Source: Notoacmeibacter ruber
GTDB taxonomy: Bacteria > Pseudomonadota > Alphaproteobacteria > Rhizobiales > Rhizobiaceae
Length of the DNA: 64,000 nucleotides
Assembly: GCF_003668555.1 (NCBI RefSeq)
Contig: NZ_RCWN01000001.1
Location: 620,001-684,000, forward strand
Reading direction: 5' to 3'
Shown one piece after another: positions 47,710 through 58,797 of the stretch. Position numbers and translations under genes: made by a program. The notes under the pieces were generated by a model. That model saw only the letters and a list, made by a program, of their open reading frames with translations, was not told where the DNA came from and did not search any database. How positions within the stretch are numbered: the stretch's first letter is position 1; every line of letters starts with the position of its first letter.

Positions 47710-49028
47710 TGGAAATCTTCGGCAGTTTGCAGGGCCTCGGCATCGATGGCGCCACGCTTCTGATGTTCGCCATGTTGCTGGCTCTGCTGGTGACAGGCAT
47801 ACCACTCGCCTTCGTGACGCTGCTTGTGGCGCTCATCTTCGCGCTCGGCTGGTTCGGCCCGATGGCGGTGCCGCTGATCACCAGTCGCGTCTACAGTTTT
47901 GTCTCGTCTTTCGTTTTCGTCTCGGTTCCGATGTTCGTGCTGATGGCAGCCATCCTCGACCGCTCCGGGATCGCTCGCGATTTATTTGACGCCATGCGGC
48001 TCATCGGTGGTCGCCTGCGTGGTGGTGTGGCCATCCAGACGATCATCGTTGCGGTCGTCTTGGCTGCCATGTCAGGAATCATCGGCGGCGAGATCGTTCT
48101 GCTTGGTCTGATCGCCCTGCCGCAAATGCTGCGGCTCGGCTATGATCGCAATCTGGCGATCGGCGTCGTCTGCGCCGGCGGATCGCTCGGCACCATGGTG
48201 CCGCCTTCGATCGTTCTCATCATTTATGGCCTGACGGCCAATGTCTCGATCGGCGCTCTCTTCACGGCAGCGTTCATTCCGGGCTTCATGCTTGCCGGCT
48301 TTTACGTCGCTTACGTTCTCTTTCGCGCCTACACCAACCCCAATGCCGCACCGGCCATGGCCGCCGAGGACGATGTGCCCTGGTCGGAAAAGCTGACGCT
48401 TCTGAAGGGGCTGATTCTTCCGATACTGGTCGTGATCGTCGTTCTGGGGTCCATCTATGCGGGTATCGCCTCGGTGACGGAGGCCTCGGCGGTCGGTGTT
48501 GCCGGTGTCATGCTGTCGACGATGGTGCGCGGCGAGTTTACGCTCTCCATTCTCAAGGGTGCAGCCCTGCAAACGCTTCAGACAGTCGGCATGATCGTCT
48601 GGATCGGCATCGGAGCGTCGGCTCTCGTTGGCGTCTTCAACCTGATGGGCGGCATTCGCTTCGTGTCCGATCTGATTACGGGCATCTCAGACAATCCCAC
48701 CATCGTGCTGCTGTTCATGATGGCGATTCTCTTCGTCCTCGGAATGTTCCTCGACTGGGTGGGCATCGCGCTTTTGACCATGCCGATCTTCGTGCCGATC
48801 GTGACCGACCTTGGCTTCGACCCGATCTGGTTTGGCGTCCTCTTCTGCATGAACATGCAGGTGTCGTTCCTGTCGCCGCCTTTCGGCCCGGCCGCTTTCT
48901 ATCTGAAATCGGTCGCGCCGCCGGAGATCGGACTGGGCGATATCTTCAAGGCTCTGCTTCCGTTCATCGGGCTGCAGATCATCGCCTTGGGCGTGCTGAT
49001 CATGTTTCCGGGGATCACCGGTCGCTGA
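47709..49028 (+). CDS. TRAP transporter large permease subunit (DctM)
   Basis: A 439-aa protein with about 12 helices. The family motif GGSLGTMVPPSIVLIIYG (about residue 160) and MLMTGIP-like start (LLVTGIPLAFVTLL) are present, and the C-terminal NMQVSFLSPPFGPAAFYL ends the transport core. It forms the Na+-driven channel of the TRAP system. It ends the operon, followed at once by tRNA-Val in opposite orientation. Confidence 0.93.
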   Translation: MEIFGSLQGLGIDGATLLMFAMLLALLVTGIPLAFVTLLVALIFALGWFGPMAVPLITSRVYSFVSSFVFVSVPMFVLMAAILDRSGIARDLFDAMRLIGGRLRGGVAIQTIIVAVVLAAMSGIIGGEIVLLGLIALPQMLRLGYDRNLAIGVVCAGGSLGTMVPPSIVLIIYGLTANVSIGALFTAAFIPGFMLAGFYVAYVLFRAYTNPNAAPAMAAEDDVPWSEKLTLLKGLILPILVVIVVLGSIYAGIASVTEASAVGVAGVMLSTMVRGEFTLSILKGAALQTLQTVGMIVWIGIGASALVGVFNLMGGIRFVSDLITGISDNPTIVLLFMMAILFVLGMFLDWVGIALLTMPIFVPIVTDLGFDPIWFGVLFCMNMQVSFLSPPFGPAAFYLKSVAPPEIGLGDIFKALLPFIGLQIIALGVLIMFPGITGR

Positions 49029-49037
49029 TCGCGGGAA

Positions 49038-49113
49038 TGGTGGGCGGTGAGAGGCTCGAACTCCCGACATCCTCGGTGTAAACGAGGCGCTCTACCAACT
49101 GAGCTAACCGCCC
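49038..49113 (-). tRNA. tRNA-Val (anticodon TAC)
   Basis: A 76-nt cloverleaf: acceptor GGGCGGT/ACCGCCC, anticodon stem CCTCG/CGAGG around TTTACAC, T-arm AGTTCGAGC, CCA encoded. Confidence 0.95.
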
Positions 49114-49335
49114 ACAGGTCCGCAAACCGGTGCGCCACGCCTACGATGTTCGCTTGCTGGAAGCAAGACGGAAAACGGTTCGCGCCAGGCTTGCCCGGAC
49201 CGCTTTTCAAAAAGATCGGGGAACCGGACGAAAAACGTTCCAAGGCCTCTCAATCGTGTTGACAGGTCGGTGCCGAATCCGTAATCAGCGCTCCACGGAA
49301 CGCGGCGGCGCAGATCGCACTGCCTGTTCTGATGC

Positions 49336-49412
49336 GCGGGTGTAGCTCAGATGGTTAGAGTGCCGGCCTGTCACGCCGGAGGTCGCGGGTTCGAGCCCCG
49401 TCACTCGCGCCA
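49336..49412 (+). tRNA. tRNA-Asp (anticodon GTC)
   Basis: A 77-nt cloverleaf: acceptor GCGGGTG/CACTCGC, anticodon stem CCGGC/GCCGG around CTGTCAC, T-arm GGTTCGAGC, CCA encoded. The 222-bp gap to tRNA-Val shows nothing else. Confidence 0.95.
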
Positions 49413-49446
49413 CCCTTTTTCAGATATTTCCATTTTTCAATCTGGT

Positions 49447-50388
49447 TCAGTCAGCCTCTTCTGACTGGAATAGGAAGACGCCGAACAGCCGATTCTGATC
49501 GGTCCATAGGTGCGGCTTCACCCATCCCGCCTTCCCAGCGAGGGAGGCAAAACGCTCGGGCGTGTATTTGTAGGAATTCTCAGTGTGAATGCGCTCGCCG
49601 TCGCGGAAGTCGAAGCGCTCACCGGAAATGGAGACGGACTGCTCGCACAAACTTTCCAGATGCATCTCGATACGGCTCCTGCTCTCATTGAAGAGGGCGT
49701 GATGCTGGAACTGATGCAGCGCGAAATCAGCTTCGAGTTCCCGATTGATCCGCTTTAAAAGGTTCAGGTTGAAAGCGGCTGTCACGCCGGCCGCGTCGTC
49801 ATAGGCGGCGACCAGCGTTTCCCGGTCCTTTACAAGGTCGACGCCGATCAGAAGTTGCCGTGCGCCGGTCTCCTTTCGAAAGCGCCGAAGCAGATTTTCG
49901 GCCTGACCCGGTTCGAAATTGCCGATTGTGGAACCGGGAAAGAAAATCGTGACCGGCCGATCGTCGGCAATGGCAGGCATTTCAAGATGTTTGGTGAAAT
50001 CGCAGGCCACAGGATCGATGGCGATGTCTGGAAAGGCTTTGCGAAGATCGCTTGCCGCTGCCTCCAGATGGGCTGCCGAAATGTCGGAGGGGATGAAGCG
50101 CGCAAGCCCCTCCAGCGCTTCCAACAAGATCCGCGCTTTTTGTAGTGAACCCGCGCCCGGCTCATAGAGGATGACATCATTGCCGAGCTCGGAGGCGATC
50201 TCCGCAGCGCGCTCCTCGAGGATGCTCTTCTCTGTTCGTGTCGGATAATATTCCGGCAATTCGCAGATCTCGTCGAAAAGCGCTGATCCGGCTGCATCGT
50301 AGAACCATTTCGGTTCAAGGACTTTCGGGTCCTTCGCAAGCCCCTTCAGGACGGACTCGCGAAAGGTCGGGTCGGTTCGATCAAGCAT
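49447..50388 (-). CDS. egtD: L-histidine N(alpha)-methyltransferase EgtD
   Basis: 313 aa. It trimethylates histidine to hercynine with SAM, the first step of ergothioneine synthesis. The N-terminal PKWFYDAAGSALFDEICELPEYYPTRTE block, the SAM-binding LYEPGAGSLQKARILLEAL and FFPGSTIGNFEPGQA are diagnostic. The start overlaps the egtB end by 8 nt. The short egtBD set lacks egtA, egtC and egtE nearby, which is usual in alphaproteobacteria. Confidence 0.95.
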   Translation of the reverse strand: MLDRTDPTFRESVLKGLAKDPKVLEPKWFYDAAGSALFDEICELPEYYPTRTEKSILEERAAEIASELGNDVILYEPGAGSLQKARILLEALEGLARFIPSDISAAHLEAAASDLRKAFPDIAIDPVACDFTKHLEMPAIADDRPVTIFFPGSTIGNFEPGQAENLLRRFRKETGARQLLIGVDLVKDRETLVAAYDDAAGVTAAFNLNLLKRINRELEADFALHQFQHHALFNESRSRIEMHLESLCEQSVSISGERFDFRDGERIHTENSYKYTPERFASLAGKAGWVKPHLWTDQNRLFGVFLFQSEEAD

Positions 50389-51634
50389 CGCGCGCCAGCC
50401 GCAGTCCGCTCATCTGCCAACGATGATGCGGGTAGAAGAAGTTTCGATAGGTGCTGCGCATCTGCGCGGCCGGCGTGAAGCAAGAGCCGCCACGCAGGAC
50501 GAACTGGTTGACCATGAACTTGCCGTTATATTCGCCGACAGCCCCTTCAGCAGTCTGGAAGCCGGGGTAGGGGAGGAAAGCGGATGCCGTCCACTCCCAG
50601 ACATCTCCCCACATTTGCCGTGGGTCATCACCCGGGCGTGCGGGCGCAGGACGCAGCCGACCGCTTTCATGGAAATTGCCGTCGCCGATGGGTCCGGCCG
50701 CAACCTCCCATTCGAATTCGGTGGGAAGCCGCGCATCCGACCATCGCGCATAAGCGTCGGCCTCGTAAAAGCTGACATGGCTGACAGGCGCATCGGGGTC
50801 GACGGGTTGGGCGCCGCGCAGGCTGAATTGCATCCATTGGCCGTCTTCCTGCCACCAATAGGCGGGCGCCTGCCAGTTTTCACGTTGCATGGTGGCAAAG
50901 CCGTCCATCAGCCAGAGTGGCGCCTGCGTGTAGCCACCGTCCTCGATGAAATCGATCCATTCGCGGTTGGTGACGCAACGATTGGCCAGTTCGAAAGGCC
51001 GGACCAACTGGTCGTGGCGCGGCGTTTCGCAATCATAGGCGAAGGTTTCCTCGCCATGACCGACAGGCAGAATGCCGCCATCGAATGCGATCCAGGCCGG
51101 ATCGGCCACCTTCTGAACCTCGAGCGGCTCCGGCTGGCGATAGGCCGGGCGAAGCGGATTGTGGCTGAACACATGCAGAAGGTCGGTCAGCATCAATTCC
51201 TGATGCTGCATCTCGTGGTGACAACCCAGTTCGATAATATCGGGCGGTGCGTCGCCGCTTTGAATCAGACGCTCGACGGCGTCGTCCACTTTGGCGCGGT
51301 AGTCGAGAACATCGCTGATCGTCGGGCGGGTGACGAGGCCTCTCTGAGCCCGGCTATAGCGCGGGCCTGCCTGCACGTAATAGGAGTTGAACAGAAAGGC
51401 GAAGCGGTCATCGGGCGAAGCGTAGGACGGATCGCGAGGCCGCAGCGCAAACTCCTCGAAGAACCAGCTTGTATGGGCAAGGTGCCATTTGGTGGGGCTG
51501 GCATCCTCCATGGATTGAACAGCCATGTCCTCCGGTTCGAGCCCCTCGATCATGGAAAGGCTGCGTTGCCGCGTCTGCCGGAACAATTCCAGTAAGGGTG
51601 CTTCATCGAGTACGCTTGCAAATAAGGTGGGCAT
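50381..51634 (-). CDS. egtB: Ergothioneine sulfoxide synthase EgtB
   Basis: A 417-aa non-heme iron enzyme joining hercynine with a thiol donor and O2. The DinB-like domain (WHLAHTSWFFEEFAL; HHEMQHQELMLTDLLH) carries the 3-His iron site, and the FGE-sulfatase domain follows from about residue 190 (FELANRCVTNREWIDFIEDGG; VWEWTASAFLPYPGF; VLRGGSC). The ATG at 51634 has AGGAGGAGGA 8 nt upstream, better than the frame's earlier Met at 51661. Confidence 0.94.
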   Translation of the reverse strand: MPTLFASVLDEAPLLELFRQTRQRSLSMIEGLEPEDMAVQSMEDASPTKWHLAHTSWFFEEFALRPRDPSYASPDDRFAFLFNSYYVQAGPRYSRAQRGLVTRPTISDVLDYRAKVDDAVERLIQSGDAPPDIIELGCHHEMQHQELMLTDLLHVFSHNPLRPAYRQPEPLEVQKVADPAWIAFDGGILPVGHGEETFAYDCETPRHDQLVRPFELANRCVTNREWIDFIEDGGYTQAPLWLMDGFATMQRENWQAPAYWWQEDGQWMQFSLRGAQPVDPDAPVSHVSFYEADAYARWSDARLPTEFEWEVAAGPIGDGNFHESGRLRPAPARPGDDPRQMWGDVWEWTASAFLPYPGFQTAEGAVGEYNGKFMVNQFVLRGGSCFTPAAQMRSTYRNFFYPHHRWQMSGLRLARDA

Positions 51635-51853
51635 CGTGCTCGTCCTCCTCCTGACCGACATCTGTCTTATTCAAAGGAGCTAATGCTTGAGACGGCTCCG
51701 TAAAGGCGAAGCATGTTCGAAATTCCTTCGGCCGCTTCTAGCAGAAGGCTTCAACATGACGCCCTCATGACATCGGGGTTGCCGAAAGGCGGTGATGGCA
51801 AAGCCGTGTTTTTGCAGCTAGAAGGGCGCGGAAATTGAAGAGGAGACGATGCA

Positions 51854-52684
51854 ATGGCCGAGGCCAATCGGACAGTCCGGGTCGGGCCGGTATCTTTCGC
51901 CAATGACGCGCCTTTCGCGCTGATTGCCGGTCCATGCCAGATGGAAAGCCGGGATCACGCCTTCGACATGGCCGGCGCTTTGAAGAACATCTGCGAAAGA
52001 CTCGGAATTGGACTGATCTATAAATCGTCTTTCGACAAGGCGAACCGCACCTCTCTGTCCGGCAAGCGCGGCATTGGGCTTGACGAGGCGCTGCCGGTCT
52101 TTGCCGATCTCAAGAAGGAGTTCGGACTACCGGTCCTGACCGACATTCATACCGAGGAGCAATGCGCGATCGTTGCCCCGGTGGCCGACATTCTCCAGAT
52201 CCCCGCTTTCCTGTGCCGTCAGACCGATCTTCTGGTCGCTGCCGCGAAGACAGGGAAGGTCGTCAATGTGAAGAAGGGCCAATTCCTCGCACCTTGGGAT
52301 ATGACGAACGTGTTGGCAAAGCTTGTCGAAAGCGGCAATCCCAACGTTCTTCTGACCGAGCGCGGTGCCTCCTTCGGATACAACACGCTCGTTTCCGATA
52401 TGCGTGCCTTGCCGATCATGGCCGAAACCGGCGCCCCGGTTATTTTCGATGCCACTCACTCGGTGCAGCAGCCGGGCGGGCAGGGTGGTTCATCGGGAGG
52501 CGACAGGCGCTTTGTCGAAACCCTGTCGCGTGCGGCAGTTGCGGTCGGTGTGGCTGGACTGTTCGTCGAAACCCATCAGGACCCCGACAATGCGCCCTCT
52601 GACGGGCCGAACATGGTGCCTCTCGATCGTATGGAGGAGATGCTCGAACGTCTGATGGCGTTCGACGCTATCGGGAAGCGATAG
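51854..52684 (+). CDS. kdsA: 3-deoxy-8-phosphooctulonate synthase
   Basis: A 276-aa class I aldolase-like enzyme making Kdo-8-phosphate from PEP and arabinose-5-phosphate for lipopolysaccharide. The motifs [37 protein letters not shown] and [12 protein letters not shown] are typical. RBS GAGGAGACG precedes the ATG. It is cytoplasmic. Confidence 0.96.
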   Translation: MAEANRTVRVGPVSFANDAPFALIAGPCQMESRDHAFDMAGALKNICERLGIGLIYKSSFDKANRTSLSGKRGIGLDEALPVFADLKKEFGLPVLTDIHTEEQCAIVAPVADILQIPAFLCRQTDLLVAAAKTGKVVNVKKGQFLAPWDMTNVLAKLVESGNPNVLLTERGASFGYNTLVSDMRALPIMAETGAPVIFDATHSVQQPGGQGGSSGGDRRFVETLSRAAVAVGVAGLFVETHQDPDNAPSDGPNMVPLDRMEEMLERLMAFDAIGKR

Positions 52685-52715
52685 GCCGCTCAGGCGGCGC
52701 TGAAGGAAACGCGGT

Positions 52716-54230
52716 ATGAAACCGGCAACCGACCTCCGGCCGAACAGCTTTGATTTCCAGACGCGCCCGCTCGTAAAGCCAACCGGGTTTCGAGAGTATG
52801 ATGCCCGCTGGTGGTTCGGTTATCCTGGAAGCCACAAGCCGCCCGAGCTAAACCTTCTCGGAGTGCAGGCTCTTGGCATGGGCCTTGCGACCCTTATGGC
52901 CGAAAAAGGCGTGGGTCGTCGTATCGTGGTCGGCCACGACTTCCGATCCTATTCGCTTTCGATCAAGCTGGCCTTGGCGCAAGGGCTGATGGCCGGCGGC
53001 GCGGAGGTGCTGGATATCGGCCTGGCCCTTTCGCCCATGGCCTACTTCGCCCAGTTTGCGCTCGACGCGCCGTCGGTCGCCATGGTCACCGCCAGCCACA
53101 ACGAAAACGGGTGGACCGGGGTCAAGATGGGATGCGACCGTCCGGTCACGTTCGGCCCTGACGACATGGCCTCCCTGCGCGATATTGTCATGAGCGGAGA
53201 ATATCGGCTTGCCTCGGGCGGCAGCTACGAGTCGGTCCCGAATTTTCGCGCGCAATATCTCGATGACCTCACGAAAAATGTGACGATTGAGCGTCGGCTC
53301 AAAATCGTCTGCGCCTGTGGCAACGGCACGGCCGGTGCGTTTGCGCCGCCGGCGCTGGAGCGCATCGGATGCGAGGTTGTGCCGCTGGATTGCGAGCTGA
53401 ATCATGATTTCCCGCGCTACAATCCCAATCCGGAAGATATGGGCATGCTTCATGCCATGGCGGAGGCAGTGGGCCGGCATGATGCAGACCTTGCGCTCGG
53501 TTTCGACGGCGATGGCGACCGCTGCGGCCTTGTGGACGAACGGGGTCGGGAGATCTTTTCAGACAAGATCGGTGTGATGCTGGCGCGTGACATGGCGCGG
53601 GAGCAGGGTGGGGGGCAGTTCGTGGTCGATGTCAAATCGACCGGTCTCTACCAGAACGATCCGGTCCTTCGGGAGCTTGGCGCCAAAACGGATTACTTCA
53701 AGACGGGGCACTCCTATATCAAGCGACGGGTCCGCGACCTCGGAGCAACTGCGGGCTTCGAGAAATCCGGTCACTTCTTCTTCGGCGCTCCTTATGGCCG
53801 CGGCTATGATGACGGCCTGCTGACCGCCGTTGCCATCCTGCGTATGCTGGACCGTCATCCCGTCGCGCGCCTGGGTGACCTCTATGACGCGCTTCCGCAG
53901 ACCTATGGGTCACCGACGATGAGTGCGGATTGTGCCGACGAACGGAAATATGAGGTGGTCGCGCGGACAGTCGAAACCATCCTCGCCATGCAGGAGCAGG
54001 GAGAGCTCTTATCTGGCCACCCCATCGCGGAGGCCAACACGATCAACGGCATTCGGGTCACGAATGACGATGGCACTTGGGGTCTTGTTCGCGCCTCATC
54101 CAACAAGCCGGAAATCGTCGTGGTGGTGGAGAGCCCCGTCTCGGAGGGACGAAGGCATAAGATGTTCGAAGCGCTCGACGGCATTTTGCGCCGGAACGAG
54201 GGCGTGGGCGACTACAATCAGCTGCTTTGA
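52716..54230 (+). CDS. Phosphomannomutase/phosphoglucomutase family protein
   Basis: A 504-aa four-domain alpha-D-phosphohexomutase. The active-site phosphoserine loop is VTASHNENGWTG, the metal loop is GFDGDGDRCG, and GHSYIKRRVRDL precedes the sugar loop FEKSGHFFF. It supplies nucleotide-sugar precursors for surface polysaccharide. The specificity (Man-1P or Glc-1P) cannot be read from sequence. It lies 31 bp after kdsA. Confidence 0.9.
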   Translation: MKPATDLRPNSFDFQTRPLVKPTGFREYDARWWFGYPGSHKPPELNLLGVQALGMGLATLMAEKGVGRRIVVGHDFRSYSLSIKLALAQGLMAGGAEVLDIGLALSPMAYFAQFALDAPSVAMVTASHNENGWTGVKMGCDRPVTFGPDDMASLRDIVMSGEYRLASGGSYESVPNFRAQYLDDLTKNVTIERRLKIVCACGNGTAGAFAPPALERIGCEVVPLDCELNHDFPRYNPNPEDMGMLHAMAEAVGRHDADLALGFDGDGDRCGLVDERGREIFSDKIGVMLARDMAREQGGGQFVVDVKSTGLYQNDPVLRELGAKTDYFKTGHSYIKRRVRDLGATAGFEKSGHFFFGAPYGRGYDDGLLTAVAILRMLDRHPVARLGDLYDALPQTYGSPTMSADCADERKYEVVARTVETILAMQEQGELLSGHPIAEANTINGIRVTNDDGTWGLVRASSNKPEIVVVVESPVSEGRRHKMFEALDGILRRNEGVGDYNQLL

Positions 54231-54367
54231 AGCATCGCCGGGCCGTTTGGGCATAGCCTCCTAATCTGCGCGCCAAATTTAATCGACTATTCCTTTGCCC
54301 GGCTCTCCGGCGGTCATAGGTAAGCCGCTTGCAATTGAACGTCTGCGCCTAGCGAACAGGAAATTCC

Positions 54368-55273
54368 ATGAATGCGCCTTTGACCCACCTGCAGAAGCTG
54401 GAAGCGGAATCGATCCATATCTTCCGTGAAGTGGCGGCCAGCTTTTCGAACCCTGTTATGCTGTATTCGGTGGGCAAGGATTCGTCCGTGATGCTCCATC
54501 TGGCGCTGAAGGCGTTCTATCCGGCGCCGCCGCCCTTTCCATTTCTCCATGTCGATACGACGTGGAAATTTCGGGAGATGATCGAATTCCGCGACCGGAT
54601 GGCACGCGAAAAGGGCTTCGATCTTCTGGTTCATGTCAATGAAGAGGCGCGGGCCGACAATGTCGGGCCGTTCACTCATGGCTCATCGGTGCATACCCAT
54701 CTCTACAAGACGGTGGGTTTGCGTCAGGCGCTTGATAAGCATGGCTTCGATGCCGCTTTCGGTGGCGCCCGCCGCGATGAGGAAAAGAGCCGGGCAAAGG
54801 AGCGCATCTTCTCCTTCCGCACAGCAAACCATGGCTGGGACCCGAAAAACCAGCGTCCGGAAATGTGGAACATCTACAACACACGCGTCGCCAAGGGAGA
54901 GTCGATCCGCGTCTTCCCGCTCTCCAACTGGACCGAGCTCGATATCTGGCAGTACATCCTTCAGGAGCAGATACCGATCGTCCCGCTCTATTTCGCGCAG
55001 AAGCGTCCGGTCGTCGAACGCGACGGCATGCTCGTCATGCGCGACGACGAGCGGATGGATCTTCTGCCCGGCGAGGAGGTGAAAGACCGGATGGTCCGCT
55101 TCCGCACGCTTGGCTGTTATCCGTTGACCGGTGCAATCGACAGCGAGGCCGACACGCTGGAGGCGATTGTCGCCGAAATGCTGATTGCCCGGACATCAGA
55201 GCGGCAGGGCCGCATGATCGACAAGGACGAAGCCGGCTCCATGGAAAAGAAAAAGCGCGAGGGGTACTTCTGA
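54368..55273 (+). CDS. cysD: Sulfate adenylyltransferase small subunit
   Basis: A 301-aa PP-loop ATP pyrophosphatase forming APS with CysN. Motifs are [35 protein letters not shown] and [16 protein letters not shown], and the C-terminal EKKKREGYF is the family ending. It overlaps cysNC by one base (TGATG). cysH and cysI are not adjacent. Confidence 0.97.
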   Translation: MNAPLTHLQKLEAESIHIFREVAASFSNPVMLYSVGKDSSVMLHLALKAFYPAPPPFPFLHVDTTWKFREMIEFRDRMAREKGFDLLVHVNEEARADNVGPFTHGSSVHTHLYKTVGLRQALDKHGFDAAFGGARRDEEKSRAKERIFSFRTANHGWDPKNQRPEMWNIYNTRVAKGESIRVFPLSNWTELDIWQYILQEQIPIVPLYFAQKRPVVERDGMLVMRDDERMDLLPGEEVKDRMVRFRTLGCYPLTGAIDSEADTLEAIVAEMLIARTSERQGRMIDKDEAGSMEKKKREGYF

Positions 55274-57201
55274 TGAGCGTACTCGCCAAAAATGATGTGA
55301 GTGAAAACGACCGCAATGCAGCAGCGGCAGACGCGGTCGCCGCATTCCTCGCCGAACAGGAGGCCAAGAGTTTTCTGCGGTTCCTGACCTGCGGGTCTGT
55401 CGATGATGGCAAGTCCACACTGATCGGCCGGCTTCTCTACGACACCAAGCTGATCTTCGAGGATCAGCTGGCCTCGCTCGAAAGCGAGTCCAGAAAGTTC
55501 GGCACGACGGGCGAGGATATCGATTTCGCCCTTTTGGTCGACGGACTGGAGAGCGAGCGCGAACAGGGCATCACCATCGATGTGGCCTACCGCTTCTTCG
55601 CCACGTCGAAGCGGAAGTTCATCGTCGCCGATACGCCTGGCCATGAGCAATATACGCGCAACATGGCGACCGGTGCGTCAACCGCGGACCTTGCCATCGT
55701 GCTGATCGACGCGCGCAAGGGCGTGCTTCCTCAGACGCGTCGCCATTCCTTCATCGCGTCTCTGCTGGGCATTCGGCATATCGTAGTGGCGGTCAACAAG
55801 ATCGATCTGGCGGATTACAGTCAGGAGACCTTCGATAAGATCGTGGCCGACTACCGCGCCTTCACGTCGGAATTCGGCTTCGAAACGATCACACCGATTC
55901 CGATGAGCGCCCGCTATGGCGACAATGTCACCACGCGCAGCGACAAGATGGCCTGGTATGATGGCCCGACCCTGCTCGACCATCTGGAGACGGTGGAGGT
56001 GGATGACCGCGAGGCGGACCTGCCGCTGCGGTTTCCGGTGCAATATGTGAACCGCCCCCATCTGGATTTTCGCGGTTTCGCCGGCACGGTGGCGTCCGGC
56101 TCCGTCAAACCGGGTGATGAAGTCGTCGTTGCCAAGAGCGGCAAATCCTCCCGTGTGTCCCGCATCGTCACCATGGATGGTGATCTGGACGAGGCACAGG
56201 CCGGCCAGGCTGTGACCCTTGTTCTGGACGACGAAATCGAGGTGTCGCGCGGCAATATGCTCGTTTCGCCGGAAGCTCGGCCGCATGTCGCCGATCAGTT
56301 CGAGGCCAATATCGTTTGGTTCGACGAGCAGCCGCTTTTCCCGGGCCGCTCCTACCTGCTGCGCACTGAAACCGACCAGATTTCAGCCAATGTCACCGCA
56401 TTGAAACACAAGGTGGACGTCAACACCTTCGCCGAAGAAGCGGCCCGTCACCTCGATCTCAACGAAGTCGGCGTCATCAACATCGCGGCGCAGAACACCA
56501 TTGCGTTCGATCCCTATTCGCACAATCGCCGGACGGGTTCCTTCGTCCTGATCGACCGGGTGACCAATGCCACGGTCGGAGCCGGCATGATCAACTTCGC
56601 GCTGCGGCGGGCCGACAACATCCACTGGCAGGCGCTTGACGTGAACAAGGCGTCGCGTGCCGAGGCCAAGGGCCAGAAGCCGGCTGTACTGTGGTTCACC
56701 GGGTTATCCGGCTCCGGCAAGTCGACCGTCGCCAATGTGCTGGAAAAGCGCCTGCACGCAAAGGGCAAGCACACCTACACCCTGGACGGCGACAATGTCC
56801 GTCACGGGCTCAATCGCGATCTTGGTTTCACCGCCGAAGACCGCGTGGAGAATATCCGCCGTGTTGGTGAAGTGGCGAAACTCATGTCGGACGCTGGCCT
56901 GATCGTCCTCTGCTCGTTCATCTCGCCATTCCGTGCCGAGCGGCGCATGGTGCGCGATACGCTCGATCAGGGCGAAATGATCACGGTCTGGGTGGATACG
57001 CCGATCGAAGAGTGCGCTGCGCGCGACCCGAAGGGCCTTTACAAGAAAGCCTATGCCGGTGAAATCAAGAACTTCACCGGTGTCGACAGTCCGTTCGAAC
57101 TGCCCGAGCGCGCTGAAATCCATCTGAAGACCTCCGGACGTACACCGGAAGACATGGCTGACGAGATCGAAAGCTGGATGGCCGAGCGAGGATATATTTG
57201 A
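55273..57201 (+). CDS. cysNC: Bifunctional sulfate adenylyltransferase large subunit/APS kinase
   Basis: 642 aa. The N-terminal CysN GTPase (residues 30-440) has [31 protein letters not shown] and NKIDL; its GTP hydrolysis drives sulfate adenylation. A C-terminal CysC APS kinase (about 465-642) has [24 protein letters not shown] and the phosphate-loop region. The fusion (NodQ type) makes PAPS directly. The frame runs open upstream inside cysD (to 54865), but that part is not CysN. Confidence 0.96.
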   Translation: MSVLAKNDVSENDRNAAAADAVAAFLAEQEAKSFLRFLTCGSVDDGKSTLIGRLLYDTKLIFEDQLASLESESRKFGTTGEDIDFALLVDGLESEREQGITIDVAYRFFATSKRKFIVADTPGHEQYTRNMATGASTADLAIVLIDARKGVLPQTRRHSFIASLLGIRHIVVAVNKIDLADYSQETFDKIVADYRAFTSEFGFETITPIPMSARYGDNVTTRSDKMAWYDGPTLLDHLETVEVDDREADLPLRFPVQYVNRPHLDFRGFAGTVASGSVKPGDEVVVAKSGKSSRVSRIVTMDGDLDEAQAGQAVTLVLDDEIEVSRGNMLVSPEARPHVADQFEANIVWFDEQPLFPGRSYLLRTETDQISANVTALKHKVDVNTFAEEAARHLDLNEVGVINIAAQNTIAFDPYSHNRRTGSFVLIDRVTNATVGAGMINFALRRADNIHWQALDVNKASRAEAKGQKPAVLWFTGLSGSGKSTVANVLEKRLHAKGKHTYTLDGDNVRHGLNRDLGFTAEDRVENIRRVGEVAKLMSDAGLIVLCSFISPFRAERRMVRDTLDQGEMITVWVDTPIEECAARDPKGLYKKAYAGEIKNFTGVDSPFELPERAEIHLKTSGRTPEDMADEIESWMAERGYI

Positions 57202-58022
57202 TGCAGAGCGAAGGCATCCTTCGCCTCTTCGAACGTCTGGCCATTGAGGCAGGGCAGGCGATCCTGGCCATCCGGGAAAAAGGGCATGATGTCGAAAGGA
57301 AGGGCGATGACTCGCCCGTCACCGAAGCGGATCACGCTGCCGAGGCCATTGTGCTGGAGGGCTTGCAATCGGAGATGCCCGGCGTCCCCGTCATAGCCGA
57401 AGAAGAAATGGCGGCGGGTCGCCAGCCCGACATATCCGGCGGCCGCTTCATTCTCGTCGATCCGCTGGACGGCACCAGCGAATTCATCAAGGGCAATGAC
57501 GACTTTACCGTCAATATCGCTCTGATCGAGAATGGCGTGCCGACCATCGGCGTGGTTCTGGCGCCGGCGAGGGGGCTACTTTGGATGGGTGCGCCTGAAG
57601 GCGCAGTCCTCGTGACCGTGGATATGGAGAGCGGCGTGCCGCAGGAGCGCCGCGCCATCACCTGCCAGCCGCCTTCGAAACCGCTCCGCGTGGTCGCCAG
57701 CGCCTCCCACCGGACGGACGAGACGAACCGCTTCATCGCGCGCTTTCCCGAAGCGCAGACGGTCTCAGTCGGCTCATCGTTGAAGTTCTGTCTTCTCGCC
57801 GAGGGCGAGGCCGATCTTTATCCGCGCTTTGGCCGGACCATGGAATGGGACACCGCAGCGGGCGATGCTGTTCTGCGCGCAGCCGGCGGCGTGATCGTCA
57901 CGCCGGACGATAAGCCCTTCATCTATGGCAAGACCGATCAGACCGATGATTGCGATTTTGCCAATGGCTGGTTTGTCTGTGCCAGTACGGCAGACCTCTT
58001 GAAGGACCTGCGCCGGGACTGA
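57198..58022 (+). CDS. cysQ: 3'(2'),5'-bisphosphate nucleotidase CysQ
   Basis: A 274-aa inositol-monophosphatase-fold enzyme removing the 3'-phosphate from PAP and so recycling this product of PAPS use. Metal site motifs are [16 protein letters not shown] and [15 protein letters not shown]. The ATG overlaps cysNC by 4 nt, so the three sulfur genes form one operon. No T-run hairpin is seen directly after it. Confidence 0.95.
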   Translation: MMQSEGILRLFERLAIEAGQAILAIREKGHDVERKGDDSPVTEADHAAEAIVLEGLQSEMPGVPVIAEEEMAAGRQPDISGGRFILVDPLDGTSEFIKGNDDFTVNIALIENGVPTIGVVLAPARGLLWMGAPEGAVLVTVDMESGVPQERRAITCQPPSKPLRVVASASHRTDETNRFIARFPEAQTVSVGSSLKFCLLAEGEADLYPRFGRTMEWDTAAGDAVLRAAGGVIVTPDDKPFIYGKTDQTDDCDFANGWFVCASTADLLKDLRRD

Positions 58023-58133
58023 ACTGTTTTCATTAGGTCGCCACGGGTTTGGAGTGCAGGGAGAGGGCGGCCGCGGCAACGGCCGCCCATGCCTGCAATA
58101 AGCGGCTAACGAAGCCATTTATGTCTTCGGAAG

Positions 58134-58596
58134 TCAGTCCCGGCCCGCCTGGTAGAATAGCTGCGGCGTATCCGCAGATGAGCCGGTGAAGGCGTAGACG
58201 TTATACTCGGCGTCGGAATCGTCACCCATTCCAAGCGAGCCGGCCGGCATGCCCGGTGCAGCAATTCCACGCATATCAGGTTCCTCGCGCAACAGCTTGT
58301 CGATCGCATCGAGCGGAACATGTCCTTCGAGGACGTATTGTCGCTCTCCGTCGAGAACGGCGGTGTGGCAGCCTTCGAGGTCAGGCGAAACTTCGGCCTG
58401 CTTTTTAATCTGTGTCAGATCCTCCAGATCTTGGACGGTGACTGCGTAGCCTGCGTCTTTCATGGCTTCGACCCATGCTTCGCAGCAGCCGCACCACGGC
58501 GTCTTGTAGACCGACATGGCGGTCGCGGCTGCGGCCCTGCGCCCCGCCAAGGGCGAAGAGAGAAGTAACGGCGATAGTTTTGAGGAGCGTTTTCAT
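58134..58596 (-). pseudogene. DUF411 protein gene with a frameshift in the signal peptide
   Basis: The mature DUF411 domain (MSVYKTPWCGCCEAWVEAMK, then GCHTAVLDGERQYVLEGHVP) is intact in a frame open from 58550 to the stop at 58134. The natural start and signal peptide (MKTLLKTIAVTSLFALGG) lie in another frame, starting at 58596. The two frames meet at a GGGG run (58542-58545). Removing one G joins them into one exported protein. DUF411 proteins have a CGCC motif and are often linked with copper or arsenic resistance. Either the gene is broken, or there is slippage, or the base is a sequencing error. Confidence 0.7.
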
Positions 58597-58797
58597 CAGG
58601 GTAAACCTTTGCGAATGTTGAAACGGCCGTCTCCGCGAGGTGCTTCGAAAATGGAGCGCGGGAGAACCGGACTGAGACAGTTTGACCAAGGTGGGTGGCC
58701 GTACCGAACGAAATTTCGTCAGGTGAAGTCAGATGATCGTTATGACGCAGTGAAGCGTCACGCCGATGTCGTGCCGGCATGCGGACCGGCGAACTGT

